The notes beneath the pieces are model-generated. The model saw only the letters and a program-made list of their open reading frames with translations, searched no databases and was not told where the DNA came from. From Hawksworthiomyces lignivorus (Eukaryota > Ascomycota > Sordariomycetes > Ophiostomatales > Ophiostomataceae), in the NCBI GenBank assembly GCA_002917075.1, contig NTMA01000028.1, forward strand, positions 369,873-433,872: DNA of 64,000 bases, given 5' to 3'. Positions 47,858 to 59,120 of this stretch are shown here, piece after piece. A program made the position numbers and the translations under genes. Every line of letters begins with the position of its first letter. Positions within the stretch are counted from its first letter, which is position 1.

Positions 47858-50800
47858 ATGACTAGCGAAGCCTCTGGGGCTCTTGTTGAACGTGGCTCGG
47901 CTGCTCTTCTGAGTCACGACCAGATTTTCATAAACTTATTGAGATTCTTTTGAACAGCAAGCCGAAATCAGCACAAAAATTGCTTCTCTTCTATCCCGAG
48001 GTGATGATTTCAATGTACGAATCGAGCTTCACAACTTGCGGCATAAACTTGGTATACTCCAGACTGTTGCCAGTGAGCACCGTAAGTATTTTTTTTTTTT
48101 AATAAAAACGAGCTATCGTCAACATCCTCCCCCTCTAAGGCCTCTCCCGTGGTCTTTCTAGCGTGGGTTTTGTTAGACAGAAGTTAACTTACACACACGT
48201 AGAATTGTTAAACCAAAAACCCATCTTATCTGAGATCGAAGAAGCAAGACATCTCCAATATCAGATCTTGTGTATCGAGACACGTGTATTTAGACAGCGG
48301 TGGTCTCGGGACACTGTGTTAACTTCTTGCACCATGACTAGGCAGAATATCATGGTGCTTATGTACTTATATTTCCCCAGTAGGCCACAACTTCCTCGAG
48401 CCGCGCGTTTTAGGTAGACAGAGATCCATCCGTCAACATGATGCTCCCCTCGGGTTTGAGTACTGGTTACGAAGAGACTTCCTTGGCCATGACCCAGCTC
48501 TCCGGGCCTGGAAACAGAGATATGACACACCGGACAAGTACAGATACCAAGGCCAATATCAATACCAGCAACATTGTTCCTTCAAATGCTCGAACTAAAG
48601 CTGTATTTGTTTATATATGGGTTTTTATACCAAGAGGGGCTTAATCAACACCACAAGGAGCACACCGTGCAGTTAAAATGAGACTCAGCATTGTCCATCG
48701 GCGGCGATTTTTATTTAGGCAGCCCTAAGCCCAGCGACGTCCGAATGACTCTCGTACACCGTCTCGTATATATCCCACTTACCCACTCACCTCGTCACAA
48801 TGCCACGCCAGAGCTGCCATCTTCAACGAAGGTAGCGGAAGCAAACGAACCTCGCAATTCTCCGAGAACTCACTCCCTCCTCTTGAATTATTCTACCCGG
48901 CGTCGATTAAGCGATCCTACAGATTCCAAAGTCAACTCGTTATTGCCCCCACTTAAACGCAACCGTGTTGTACCATCACGGCAGTCCATTAGAGAGCTAG
49001 GGTTACTGTGTGCGAATGCCATATGTCTCCGCTGCAAGATCCTAATAGAAAGGTATGTCTACATTATTGTCGCGACTTTGCCTAGTTCGTTCACTTTGTT
49101 TGAGACCTGCACTTGACAAAGCAAGTGCCATGAATGATCTAGGATTACTCGGACCTTTCCGATTGTATTAAATCGCAGACACGGAGCCACGACTCTCTTA
49201 TGGTCAACAATGAGTCATAAGTGCTATACGAGGGATCTTTACTCTTCTTGTAGCAAGATCCCCGACGATGCTGGGGATTTTTTTTTTTTTTTTGGAAAGC
49301 TCTAGGATGTCGTCCAGGCCCCATTCATCTTCTCGCTGAAATTCTGCTTCCAGCTGAGATTTGCTACTGTCAAAACGTCAAACGTAGCCATCGGCTTGAA
49401 TTTCTTTTCAGTCTCCAAATGGTCGAGTTTAGGTACTTACAGTACTGTGCAGCCCACTTCATCTCTAGACTAACATAGACATCAGTAGCTTCGCTTCTCT
49501 CGCAGCGCTACAAAACAAATGACCCCCTAGAAGGAGTACACCGACTACAGGAAGATGCTGCTAGACCTGCTAACCCTAATATGGATTTCGATGATGGATT
49601 CTGGTGGAGAGAAGACCCCGCTGCTCTTCCCTCGCGTGTCCCAGCAAATGCCTCCTTTTCACGAAAATCCATCGAAAGACGGAGCCTGCGGTCCGTCTCA
49701 TAGCTGGCGCACTGCAGCCGATTGTTCCTTAACTAAGTGCAAAGCTTGCTTGCTCCAAAAAAAAAGACTGGACACAGGAGGTTCGACAGCCGTCCGATAT
49801 ACAGGAGGAATTTACAACGTCTGATGGAGAAGATCATAATAGCCGCGGGACAGCTGAATATATTTCGAGGCCTTCAAGGTTTGCTGTACAATCAGTCACA
49901 GGGAAATCTCCAAACGGCACTCCTAATCCACTACCACCGATGCCACTCCAAGAATTGCCTGGGCTCAAATCTCTTCAGCTGACTCCAAATAGGGTGTCAC
50001 CAACAGCCACGGATACAGTTTCCATGTGTATACCAGCTACACTAGAAGCTGATCCAGAGGTCCCACTTCTACAGACGCTTTGCGCCCGAGAGACAGCCTT
50101 TAACGCGTCCTTTCCAGTTGCAGGATACTACACCTGGCGGGCCTTCTTCAGTAGCTACTATCGTACCCAGCATGGTGCAATCACAATTACACCAACTCAA
50201 TTCCGAACCGAAAACAGCCAACTTCCAAGCATTGTCTATCAACAAAGTGGATGATAACTGTCATCAGAACCGCAACCGCTGTCCCTATCCTGAGTGTGGA
50301 CGTGTTTTCAAACATTTATCTGCCCATATGCTGAAACATACGGAAGAGAGACCAGAGGAATGTCCTATAGAAACACACGAATACCACACAAAAGGATTTG
50401 CACACAAGTGCGATAAAAATCGGCATGTCCTAACGCACTACAAAGGAACTATGGTCTGTCCATTCTGTCGCTGAGTAGGCACCACCAATGAGATGGCATT
50501 TAATCGTGCTGAGGTCTTCAAAAGAAACCTTATAGCTGTGGAAAACGTTGAGCAGACGTCGCCAAATAGCAAGAAGACAACTGTGGGATTAGCAAGTAGC
50601 CGTCTTGGTGAGGGATTCATAGACGAGGAAGTAACAACACCCCAGAAAAATGCCCTATCTGCTGCAGCCGGTTCTTTACAGCGCAAGAATTCTATGAGTA
50701 TTCGGACGACTGTGTGCTCAACGTCATAGCATCTTCAATGGGCAGAAATGCAAGCGTTGGGCCGACTATTGTTGGCACATTATCAGCCGTAACTTCTGGG

Positions 50801-50880
50801 ATTGGCATGAAGACTTTTACCACAGCGGTTGAACCGGGTAGTAATGGCCAAAAAAAAATCACCAGTTCATAAACCACCTG
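47858..50880 (+). pseudogene. Decayed C2H2 zinc-finger transcription-factor gene
   Basis: Collinear pieces of one large fungal zinc-finger protein are spread over 3 kb with stops and frame changes. In order: MTSEASGALVERGSAALL (47,858), then AEISTKIASLLSRGDDFNVR (about 47,965), with a normal GTAAGT donor after ASEH. After about 300 bp comes GFEYWLRRDFLGHDPALRAW (about 48,457), then SIRELGLLCANAICLRCKIL (about 48,990), then MDFDDGFWWREDPAALPS (49,581), followed by in-frame TAG and TAA. C2H2-type fingers occur at 50,280-50,470 (CPYPECGRVFKHLSAHMLKH; KNRHVLTHYKGTMVCPFC). A TGA at 50,472 then interrupts, in frame, the continuation FNRAEVFKRN. About 160 bp later the reading resumes in another frame as EKCPICCSRFFTAQEFYEYS. 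Several zinc-ligand positions are changed. Function as a transcription factor is presumed lost. Confidence 0.7.
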
Positions 50881-51781
50881 ACGTAGCAAAATCGACCGAG
50901 GTGAAAAGCTGTAGGGATTAATACTCGATTGAGTAAGGTAGCTGGAATGCCTTAGTACTTCTATTTCCAGGATCTCAGCATGAAGGAGGTGATAATTATG
51001 ACCACGAGTACTATTTGTGAGGATGAGTTATGTGGCTGGTAATGACGGTTGGGAGACTCGCAGACATCAGAATCAACTGAGGTATCGAAACGTCTCCTTG
51101 TGCAAACGGTTGAGCTGTCAAGCCGAGGAAATAGATTCCAGATTAGACTTCTGGGAACAGGTGATCTCTGCTCCAAAGGCAACAGTCATGGTCAGCATCC
51201 TCACGTAGTTTTTTGGCCAACATGGATAGTATGTTAGGTTGAAAGCTGCCAGATATGAAATAACTGAGAATGTGACTTATTTCCGCCTGGTTGGTGTAAT
51301 TGATGGATTTGACAGGTAGTAGGTTGTGGTCGAGCCATTTATCATTCTATATTACTACTTTCCCGAGCTCAACTTAACTTTCATACGGTGAGATGTCCAG
51401 CAATCTAAATGACAATACCCAGAGAAATCATAATCCGACCCGGCATTGGAATTATAAGACGACACAGACAAGAGAGCTAACAATAAAATCAGCTGTGGAA
51501 TAATCGATCTCAAAATGCGGCCCCCCCTGGACCATGTTGAATGTTTGCCCAAATGCTTATGCAAGTTAACACACTATAACTCCACAGACCGCCGAAATAA
51601 TCTTTTGAGTGATTGAAAGTCAAGAAACAGTAAAAAAAACAGCTATAAAGAGAAAGCCAGGGATAAATGACGGGCAGGAAAGATGTAACAGTAGGAGCTA
51701 ATGATCCTGGGAAGCAGACTGCGAAATGGTCCTGGCGGGAAGACAACATCTCAACTACGCAAAGCCGAGTGGAAATCATGG
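50881..51781. other. Intergenic region
   Basis: Between the decayed C2H2 gene and the 3' end of the ethanolamine kinase gene. Short open frames only, with no recognisable content. Confidence 0.5.
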
Positions 51782-53143
51782 TCACCAGTCGCTAGCTTTC
51801 TTCACTGTCTCGGAGCTATGCTCTTCGGTTTCCTGTGCCCAGCGCTTCTCGCGTAATGACATTTCGGCACCCACAATAGCTCTTTCGCCACTAGTTTCAG
51901 CTTTCCAAGCCCAGTATTCAGACAGTCGTGTCTCGGCATATGAAGCATAGTCAAAGTCGATTTCTGATATTGTTGCCTGGATCAAGGCCCATATACCCCA
52001 GTAGAATCCAGGCAAACCCCGGAAGACGTCGACTTCGTGCAACATCTTAGCAGACTCAGAGGGAACATCAAAACTCCCAGGATCCTCTAGCAGCGATGGA
52101 CAAAGTTGCGCATAAGTTCTAATATATTCATCGATAAACCTGCGACGCTGGCTAACTGTGGGTATGACGCTCATATCACAATCAAAACCACCCCACTCAG
52201 CAAAGTGATTAGCAATATCGAAAGCTGCTGGAGATGAAACAGCATACTCGTAGTCGATGAATGTTACTGCGATACGACCATGGCTACTATCTTCCTCTGC
52301 TGGAAGTATTATAATGTTGCCGCTGAGAAGGTCGTTGTGGGAAAAGACGAGCCCATTATCGCCTAAGCCAGGCCGCTGACTTAGACGACTGACAATCTGT
52401 TGCAGCTCCCTCTGCAGCAGAGATTGGCGCTGTCGTTGGGCTGCAGTTTCGGTAGGTAGAGCAAAGATCCACTTCTGCATTACTGACCAAATATTTGGCT
52501 CCGGTTTACCCATCGCAATCACACCTGTGTCCTTCTGCACCCCAGCAGTTCCGTTATCAGATGCGACACGGCGACTGTCAGCTTCGCATGTGCCGTTTAA
52601 TATTACTTCTCTATCCGCAAAACCGTTGGAAGAATGTTGTGCTACTCTCTGATTTCCACCTGAGTGATCCTTCAAACAAGGGACTGAGGCGTGCCACTGG
52701 GCAAGACGTCGAGCGATCGCAGTCGAGATTTCTGGCCGTCGGAGATCTTCTGGCTGAGTTACAGTCCCACGTATGAAGCGGTACATCATTCCATTCTCGA
52801 AGAGTGCCAAGAGATCTGGGGCAAGCTGATGGCGCATGAGGAGTTCATGATTCTGCGCCTCCCTCTGCCGGTCGATGATTAAGTCGGTGCCATGGCCATA
52901 TGCTCGCAGGAGAATCGCCTCTCGGTCAATTTCTTCGCTGGTAAAGCCAGTTTTCTTGTTGACAGCTTTCAGAAGGGTGTTTGTAATGCCGTCCGTGAAC
53001 CGCACAAGTTCTACCGTAGAGGTAGAGGATCGCCAATCGGGGCGAAGAGCAAATATTAGCTGCCGTGCTGAGTTGTCTGGGTCATGCGAATCATATGTGA
53101 GGGGTAAGAAGGGGACGTGGTGATCTTCAGCTCTTGATGCCAT
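51782..53143 (-). CDS. eki1: Ethanolamine kinase (choline/ethanolamine kinase family)
   Basis: A single exon encodes 453 residues, with the ATG at 53143. The enzyme phosphorylates ethanolamine with ATP, the first step of the CDP-ethanolamine (Kennedy) route to phosphatidylethanolamine. The N-lobe has RFTDGITNTLLKAVN (the nucleotide loop) and REAILLRAYGHGTDLIIDRQ, then MMYRFIRG. The catalytic Brenner motif is HNDLLSGNIIIL (about residue 266), and the metal-binding IDYEYA lies near 293. FDIANHFAEWGGFDCD follows, as in this family. The block GFYWGIWALIQATISEIDFD and YASYAETRLSEYW mark the C-terminal helices. An unconserved loop of about 50 residues (about 160-215) is inserted before NIWSVMQKWIFALP. 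Strict discrimination from choline kinase rests on overall resemblance. It is the last intact gene before the AT-rich block; only about 200 bp of ordinary DNA lie upstream. Confidence 0.92.
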   Translation of the reverse strand: MASRAEDHHVPFLPLTYDSHDPDNSARQLIFALRPDWRSSTSTVELVRFTDGITNTLLKAVNKKTGFTSEEIDREAILLRAYGHGTDLIIDRQREAQNHELLMRHQLAPDLLALFENGMMYRFIRGTVTQPEDLRRPEISTAIARRLAQWHASVPCLKDHSGGNQRVAQHSSNGFADREVILNGTCEADSRRVASDNGTAGVQKDTGVIAMGKPEPNIWSVMQKWIFALPTETAAQRQRQSLLQRELQQIVSRLSQRPGLGDNGLVFSHNDLLSGNIIILPAEEDSSHGRIAVTFIDYEYAVSSPAAFDIANHFAEWGGFDCDMSVIPTVSQRRRFIDEYIRTYAQLCPSLLEDPGSFDVPSESAKMLHEVDVFRGLPGFYWGIWALIQATISEIDFDYASYAETRLSEYWAWKAETSGERAIVGAEMSLREKRWAQETEEHSSETVKKASDW

Positions 53144-53473
53144 TGCGGCCGTAATGAGAAAGTACCATGAGCATGTGACGCAGCAGCCGCTGGTTTTGCA
53201 GCCACAAAACAGTTTATTTCAGTTGCGTATTTTACTTCGGCGTCAACAATCTTCCGGTTATCATTTTCTGAATAGAATTGCTATTTGCACTGTAATTTGT
53301 GTAGTGATTCACCGCCTTTGGCAGGAAAAAATTAAGCCAATCAGGCAATGAAAGACTTAGTGACATTATGCTAGTTTATACTAATATTAAATATTATATA
53401 AAAAATTACTTAACATTTTGGAACAGGTAAATTCCAAAGTAACAATGTAGTAAAATTATATGTATGTGGATTT

Positions 53474-53557
53474 TGTAAAGAAAACACACGCATCAAGCCT
53501 TCCGGTCGTCTACTGCTCTGGAACGCTGCCCCTCACGATCGGCACTCTAATCAATAA
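53474..53557 (+). repeat. LTR-like repeat, copy A
   Basis: About 82 bases beginning TGTAAAGAAAACACACGC match, in inverted orientation, the sequence at 57,712-57,792. Roughly 13 positions differ and all differences are transitions. A TATA-like GTATATAAAAGG lies downstream at about 53,630, as would be expected in a retrotransposon LTR. The 5' end of the LTR is not visible here; the flank is degraded. Confidence 0.7.
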
Positions 53558-55192
53558 TAAATCTCACTACCTTACATCATAGATGATTTCATACTATGGA
53601 AACTTGATTTCAGAAGTTTTATGTTCTGTATATAAAAGGATCCTAAGATGGATAGGTAATTAATCAGAAAGGGATCGGTAAGTTGAAGTCTTTCGATCCT
53701 TAACCTTTAAGAATTGATTATTGTTTCCCAATTTTGTTATATATTGTAAGTTATAGGTTATTTCTTTACAATTTATAATAATACTTAGTATATTAATTAT
53801 ATAGAATTTGTTTTTTGTTCTTTAACGAACTTTATAATAATTGGTCACCTTTTTTTAAAAAATTTTTTTTTTTTTTTTTGAAAAATCTACTATAGTTATT
53901 ATTAAAAACGTACAAGTTGTTGAATAATAATATTATATATATTTAGAAGTATTATTTTATTATTAGTTGGGTCTTTTGTAGAAAAAATATATAGTAAAAG
54001 TATATACGTTTAATAAAAGTATTATCACTATACTAAAATAGTAATAAATTAGTTATTTTTAACACTAAGTAATATAAATCTCTTACGTTAAGGTATATCT
54101 CTTTATATCCTTGTATCGTATTAGTTAAGGTTAGTCTATGTTGTGACGTGTAGAAGTTGGATCGTCACAAACTGACATTTTATTAAAACTTTTTTTATTA
54201 CGACGACGTAAGGATTTACTACTATATTATACAATAAAATTTTTATTTATTTATACACTACATACTTGAATTATGTCACATTGTAAGGAGGTTGTTTTGA
54301 AGAGGGTCTCCTAGCCATTTCGTGATAATTCAGGAAGACTGTACGAGAGCATGTAACTATTTGAGGCATGTGTAGGCCCCGATAATATAACAAACAAATT
54401 AGTAATCTAATAAACGATAAATACTAGAGAACCCTATAAACGTACGGTAATGTGGACTTACTAGTGGCATCATAATATGGCCCAAATTGAGGTCACAATT
54501 AATATATAAATCTCACTTGACCGTATCGTCAAAGACGGCTCGGCAAATGGAAGTCTAAATATAAATATATATATCTTTATTGTTTTTTCTTCACTGAACG
54601 ATGTGTGTACGTAATTTCGTAACGTCACGTAATATAGTTATTCTTATAAATATATATTAAAAGTATAGTAATATTATTTAAACTTATTATATATATATTA
54701 TTTATGTTTTTATATTATATAGACTATATTAATCTTTATTAAAAATATTCTCTTGATTATTATATTAAATTCTTAAATTTTAAATTATATAATATATATA
54801 ATTTATTTTTATATGTTTTATTTATAATAAATTATTTGATAGTAATTATTATATTATTATAAAAAATTACCTTTAAAAAGTCTTTTTTATTACTTTTGTA
54901 ATATTATAATTATATATATAATTATATTTAATACTTTATATATATACTCCTAATAAAATAATAGTGAAATAAATAATTAGTATATAATTTGATACAACAC
55001 TTAAAAATATTACGAAAACTTTACAATATAAATATATTAAAAATATATTGATAATTTAAATATAATTATATAATACTTTAAAATTAATACAATATTATAT
55101 TAATTAAATTAAAAAGTTTTAAACTATATTTAAATATATAAATTCTAATATTAATATTACTCGACGTAAACGTACGTTTTGTATTTTTAATA

Positions 55193-55323
55193 AATCTAAT
55201 ATTTAATTTTTAATATTTAAAAATCTATTATATTATTTATAAAAAACTAATTTTATGAATCTAATATTTAATTTTTAATATTTAAAAATCTATTATATTA
55301 TTTATAAAAAAAACTAATTTTAT
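55193..55323. repeat. 65-bp direct tandem duplication
   Basis: Two adjacent near-identical copies of about 65 bp, the first starting at 55,193 (AATCTAATATTTAATTTTTA) and the second at 55,258. They differ mainly by G/A at one junction position and by two extra A bases in the second copy. The near identity suggests the duplication is recent relative to the mutation of the rest of the block. Confidence 0.75.
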
Positions 55324-56508
55324 AAATTAAAACTTTATTAAAAAATTTATCAATTAAAATTTTTATAAAATAATATTTTAATATTTAAGATTTGTTTCGA
55401 AATTTTTTTTTAAAAAAATTATTATAATAACATATATATATAAATTAAAGTAATATAATAAAAATATTAATTTTATTTATTATTTATATAAATAATTTAT
55501 AATTAATATTTATATAATTAGTAAAGATAAAAAATATTCTTTTAATAAAAATATTTATTTATTAATTATATTGTACTATAAATTAAATTATACTTATAAA
55601 TACTATAATTTTTATAATAAAAGTTTTAACTTATATAAACTTTAATTTTGTTTTTAAAAATAAAAAAATTAATAGAAACTTTATATATATTATAAAATAT
55701 TATTTATTTTAAAACAAAATTTATTAAGAATTTTAAATAATATAATTAATTATTTTATATTATATTAAATAAATTATATAGAAATAATATATAAAAAATA
55801 AATAATTCAAAACATTAAATCTAAAAAATTTTATTTAATATTTCTCAATATTTTTTAAACAATAAATATTATTATAATAATTAAATAAATATTACTTTAA
55901 GTATTTAAAAAAAACTTTTTACTTTATTTAAAAATTATTTAAATTAAGAATAAAAAAATATTTATAATTATTTTATATTTAAAATATTTAATTATTAAAT
56001 TTAATAAAAAATATTATTTAAAATTATATTATTTATAATATAAAAATATATAAATTAAAACATTAGTTTCTAATTAATTATATTAAATAAAGTTAGATAT
56101 TAATATATTAATTTTCAACTTTAATAATAATTTTTATTTATTATTATCGTAAATTTATCGATACTTTAATATTTATTTTATAATATATAATTCTTTTAAA
56201 AAAATTTTTGAAAAAGGATTTTTAAATAAAAGATTATTTTATTTAAATATATTTTTAATTTTGTAAAATGTTTTAAAAAAATTAATTTAGAGAGAATGTT
56301 TTATTTAATAGGATTTTTGATTTATAGAAATTTATTTTTAAAGAAGTTTTATAAAATTATATTATATTAATATTATTATAAGTTTTATTATCTTAATTTA
56401 ATTAAATTTAACTATGTGACGTTTAAGTTAACGGAACCCTTCCGGAGAAAAAACCATTATAGTATTAACTAAAAACTATTATAAATAAATAAATAATTTA
56501 TATGGAGT

Positions 56509-56534
56509 AGTAATATATATATATATATATATAT
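56509..56534. repeat. TA dinucleotide microsatellite
   Basis: An uninterrupted run of about a dozen TA units lies in the AT-rich block. Confidence 0.8.
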
Positions 56535-56699
56535 TATTGACTCGACTATCTCTCTTCTATTTTTCTTAAGGCTCTTCTTACAACTTTATCAAGGCCTATT
56601 GTAAGAGGTCTGTTGACAATGGGCACAGGAGAGCCCTGAGGTAATAGTATACGTCTGGAATAACGAAAGACTAAAGATATAGAAGAGAGAAGAATCTTC

Positions 56700-56960
56700 T
56701 TCGACTCCCATGAGCGAAGCTCCGGGTTAAAATAAGGGACATCAGGGGCAAGTGGGCCGGTGGCCCGGTAGGTCGCCCGGGCGACCGACTGCTCCCTCCC
56801 CCGGTGTCCCCCTTAGATCTCATCGGTCTGCTCTCTGGCCCTGGGCTCGCCCTGGGCCGTCCTTGGGGCCCTGGCCCATTACACCTATCTCGTCTCTACT
56901 ACTTCCGGCTCCTCCAGTCCCGTCTTCGTTACCGCTCTAGCGGCCTCTTTTGTTGTTGTG
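56700..56960. other. GC-rich island inside the AT-rich block
   Basis: Around 250 bp with high G+C (for example GGGCCGGTGGCCCGGTAGGT near 56,755) interrupt an otherwise almost pure AT region. It is bounded on the left by an inverted repeat (CTCTCTTCTAT near 56,560 against ATAGAAGAGAG near 56,678). No coding content is evident; short open frames here are Pro/Arg/Leu artefacts of composition. It may be part of a transposon that escaped mutation because it was present once. Confidence 0.7.
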
Positions 56961-57711
56961 TTCGTCGTCTCTTCTATGGCCTTTATTGTAATTTCCACCA
57001 TTTGTTTTTTTATCGTTGGGGTCTTTTTTATAGTTTTTAGTAAAGTTTTTTTTATTTTATATATATATATTTACTTAATAGTTAAGTGATAATTTAGGAT
57101 TCGTTTACTGTATTTAAATTATTATTATTATCATTATTATTTTTTAAACGTCGTCGTCGACTACATATTCTAGAATTAACATACCTCTCTAAGAATATAC
57201 GACGGGAGAGGCGGGTGTTATCCACTCTCTTTATTAAATTTTATGTCATAAAGATATCAGGGAGGTGTTTTTGGCCACACTTTCACTCCTTCGTCTAAGT
57301 GAGCATTTTATATAATTGTTTAATATAATTTTGTACTTTTTTGAAAAATTAATTTAAGTATATTTTAAGAGATATATTATATAGTTTTATTATAAGTTTT
57401 ATGTTAAAAGATAAAAATATTTCTCGTTCTGTAAAGATTAAATATATATTAAGATTAACTTATAAAATATAATTAAGTTATTAAAAAGTAATATATATAT
57501 ATAATCGGTTTAAATGTTTTAACTTTCTATATATTTAATCGATTATTTTACCGTTAATAACGTAGACGGTAATGGATTAAATATTTTAAAACGTTAATGT
57601 TATTGTAAATATAATATTTTTTATAATTTATATTAAAATGATACATATTATAATACTAAATATAATTATTATATTTCTTTTTATAACGAGAAGAGTGTAT
57701 AAGATTCATTG

Positions 57712-57840
57712 TCGATCAAAGTGTCGATTGTGAGGGACAGTGTTCTAGAACAGTAGACGACCGAAAGACTTGATACGTGTGTTTTCTTTACAACATATAT
57801 GGGGTCTTGTGTTATGTCACGGGACTGTAAGGTCGTGACA
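57712..57840 (-). repeat. LTR-like repeat, copy B, with TGTCACGACC start
   Basis: On the - strand this begins TGTCACGACC at 57,840 and runs leftward through the segment shared with copy A. Immediately upstream on that strand lies a polypurine tract (AAGGGGGAGGAAA, 57,858-57,846), the layout of the 3' LTR of an LTR retrotransposon, probably of Gypsy type. How far left the LTR extends is unclear because the sequence becomes AT-only. Confidence 0.65.
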
Positions 57841-57845
57841 ATTAT

Positions 57846-58600
57846 TTCCTCCCCCTTAAAGACTCGTCTCGAGTCATTAAAGTTTTAAGTAAATGAGGGT
57901 TTTTCGTAACTTTTGTATTTGGTAATTTCGATATCGTAATAATATCGTTTTTTATATAGTGTTTTTTATTCCAGGGTGATTGTTGTAGATAACCGTTTAT
58001 AAGTATTTAATACTTCTTTATTTATTTTCTTCTCCTTTTTCTTTTTTTATATAAAGTCGTTTCTCTTAAGACTTTTCGTCGTTTTACAATACACTTTTAT
58101 TGTAAATTTACACCTTTTCTCTGATTGTTTTTTTAAAGACTTTTTATTTATTCGTTATAGATTTTTGTTGTTGTTTTTTTGTTGTTTTTCTCGGGTTTTT
58201 TTAGTTTCTCGTTATATTTAAACATAAAAACGTAGTTCTTTATATATTTTCTCGTTACACTTTTTTTTGTCTCATTATTTGTAGTTAGTAGTATAATTTT
58301 CTTTCGAGAGATTGTTTAAATTAAGGTTTTTATTAGACTTCTTTTTTTATTTTTCCAACGTTTACGTTTATTCGAATAATTATTTCTTCGACTTTATGTT
58401 ATTTAATTTTTTCTCTTTAAAGTTTTAGTATTATAACTACAAAATAATTTAAATTATTTTTATATATTAATTTACTTTTTATGATTATTATTTATAAAAA
58501 GACTTTAAATATTAAAATATACTTGATTAAAACTTTTAATATCGACATTACTATTATTAAAAAATTATTAATCTTATTAAGTTAAATATTTTTAATAATA
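57846..58600 (-). mobile_element. Degraded internal 3' region of the LTR element
   Basis: Upstream of the polypurine tract on the - strand is a Lys/Asn/Glu-rich reading broken by stops, for example KKPEKNNKKTTTK and KSLKKQSEKRCKF. This is what a C-to-T mutated coding region looks like. No reverse transcriptase or integrase motif survives, so class assignment rests on the tract and LTR alone. The region ends where the hAT-like terminal sequence begins near 58,606. Confidence 0.4.
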
Positions 58601-58605
58601 TTAAT

Positions 58606-58690
58606 AGAGTTGGGAATTTAGTAATTAAAATTAATATGAGGCCATACTAATACTAAGTAAATTAATTTTAGTATACTAAAATTAATTTTT
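58606..58690. repeat. hAT-like terminal sequence, first copy
   Basis: AGAGTTGGGAATTTAGTAAT begins here, a mutated version of the hAT-type terminal consensus CAGGGTTGGG. It is followed by short palindromic AGTATACT/TTAATTTTAG motifs. A second, better-preserved copy in the same orientation begins at 63,915. Confidence 0.45.
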
Positions 58691-58861
58691 CAAATCAATA
58701 CTGAAATTAATACTAAAGAATTAAATTAATTTTAACACTATATATAAAATATTAATAAATTAGTCATATAATTAATTTATAATTCAATTAATTAAAAACT
58801 TAACTAAAAAACCAATTAAAAAACTAACTAAAAATCTAATTAAAAATCTAACTTAAAAACT

Positions 58862-59120
58862 AACTAGTAAAATTAATAAAAAATTTAATCTTCATTTGAT
58901 CCTTCTCTTCATTTAATTGTAAACCCTTTTTTAATTCGTTTAAATCTTTAATAGTCCAACTTTTTAATAAAATTAACTTTTTAACCGTATCAGGAAGAAG
59001 TCTATTTCTTGGTTTAATAATAATATTACTACTAACTAAAAAAATAACTTTTATAACAACTGAAGTAATAGGAATAGTTAAATATCGTCTAGCTAATATA
59101 TTTAACGTTGGAAACTTTTT
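58862..59120 (-). pseudogene. hAT transposase relic: C-terminal dimerisation domain
   Basis: On the - strand the reading KKFPTLNILARRYLTIPITS matches the start of the hAT C-terminal dimerisation domain (F-P-T-L..L-A-R.Y-L-x-I-P). After a one-base frame change in a T-run it continues as KPRNRLLPDTVKKLILLKSW, the end of the same domain (R-N-R-L-x-P-x-T..L-x-x-L-K-S-W). An acidic linker (DDSEKVYI, FDELNDEFDNN) lies upstream at about 59,280-59,400. The frameshift and the AT-biased codons show it is not functional. Confidence 0.7.

Noticed and set aside
56752..57040. Pro/Arg/Leu-rich open frames in the GC island
   Set aside because: Short, overlapping, produced by high GC, and lacking any protein-like feature.
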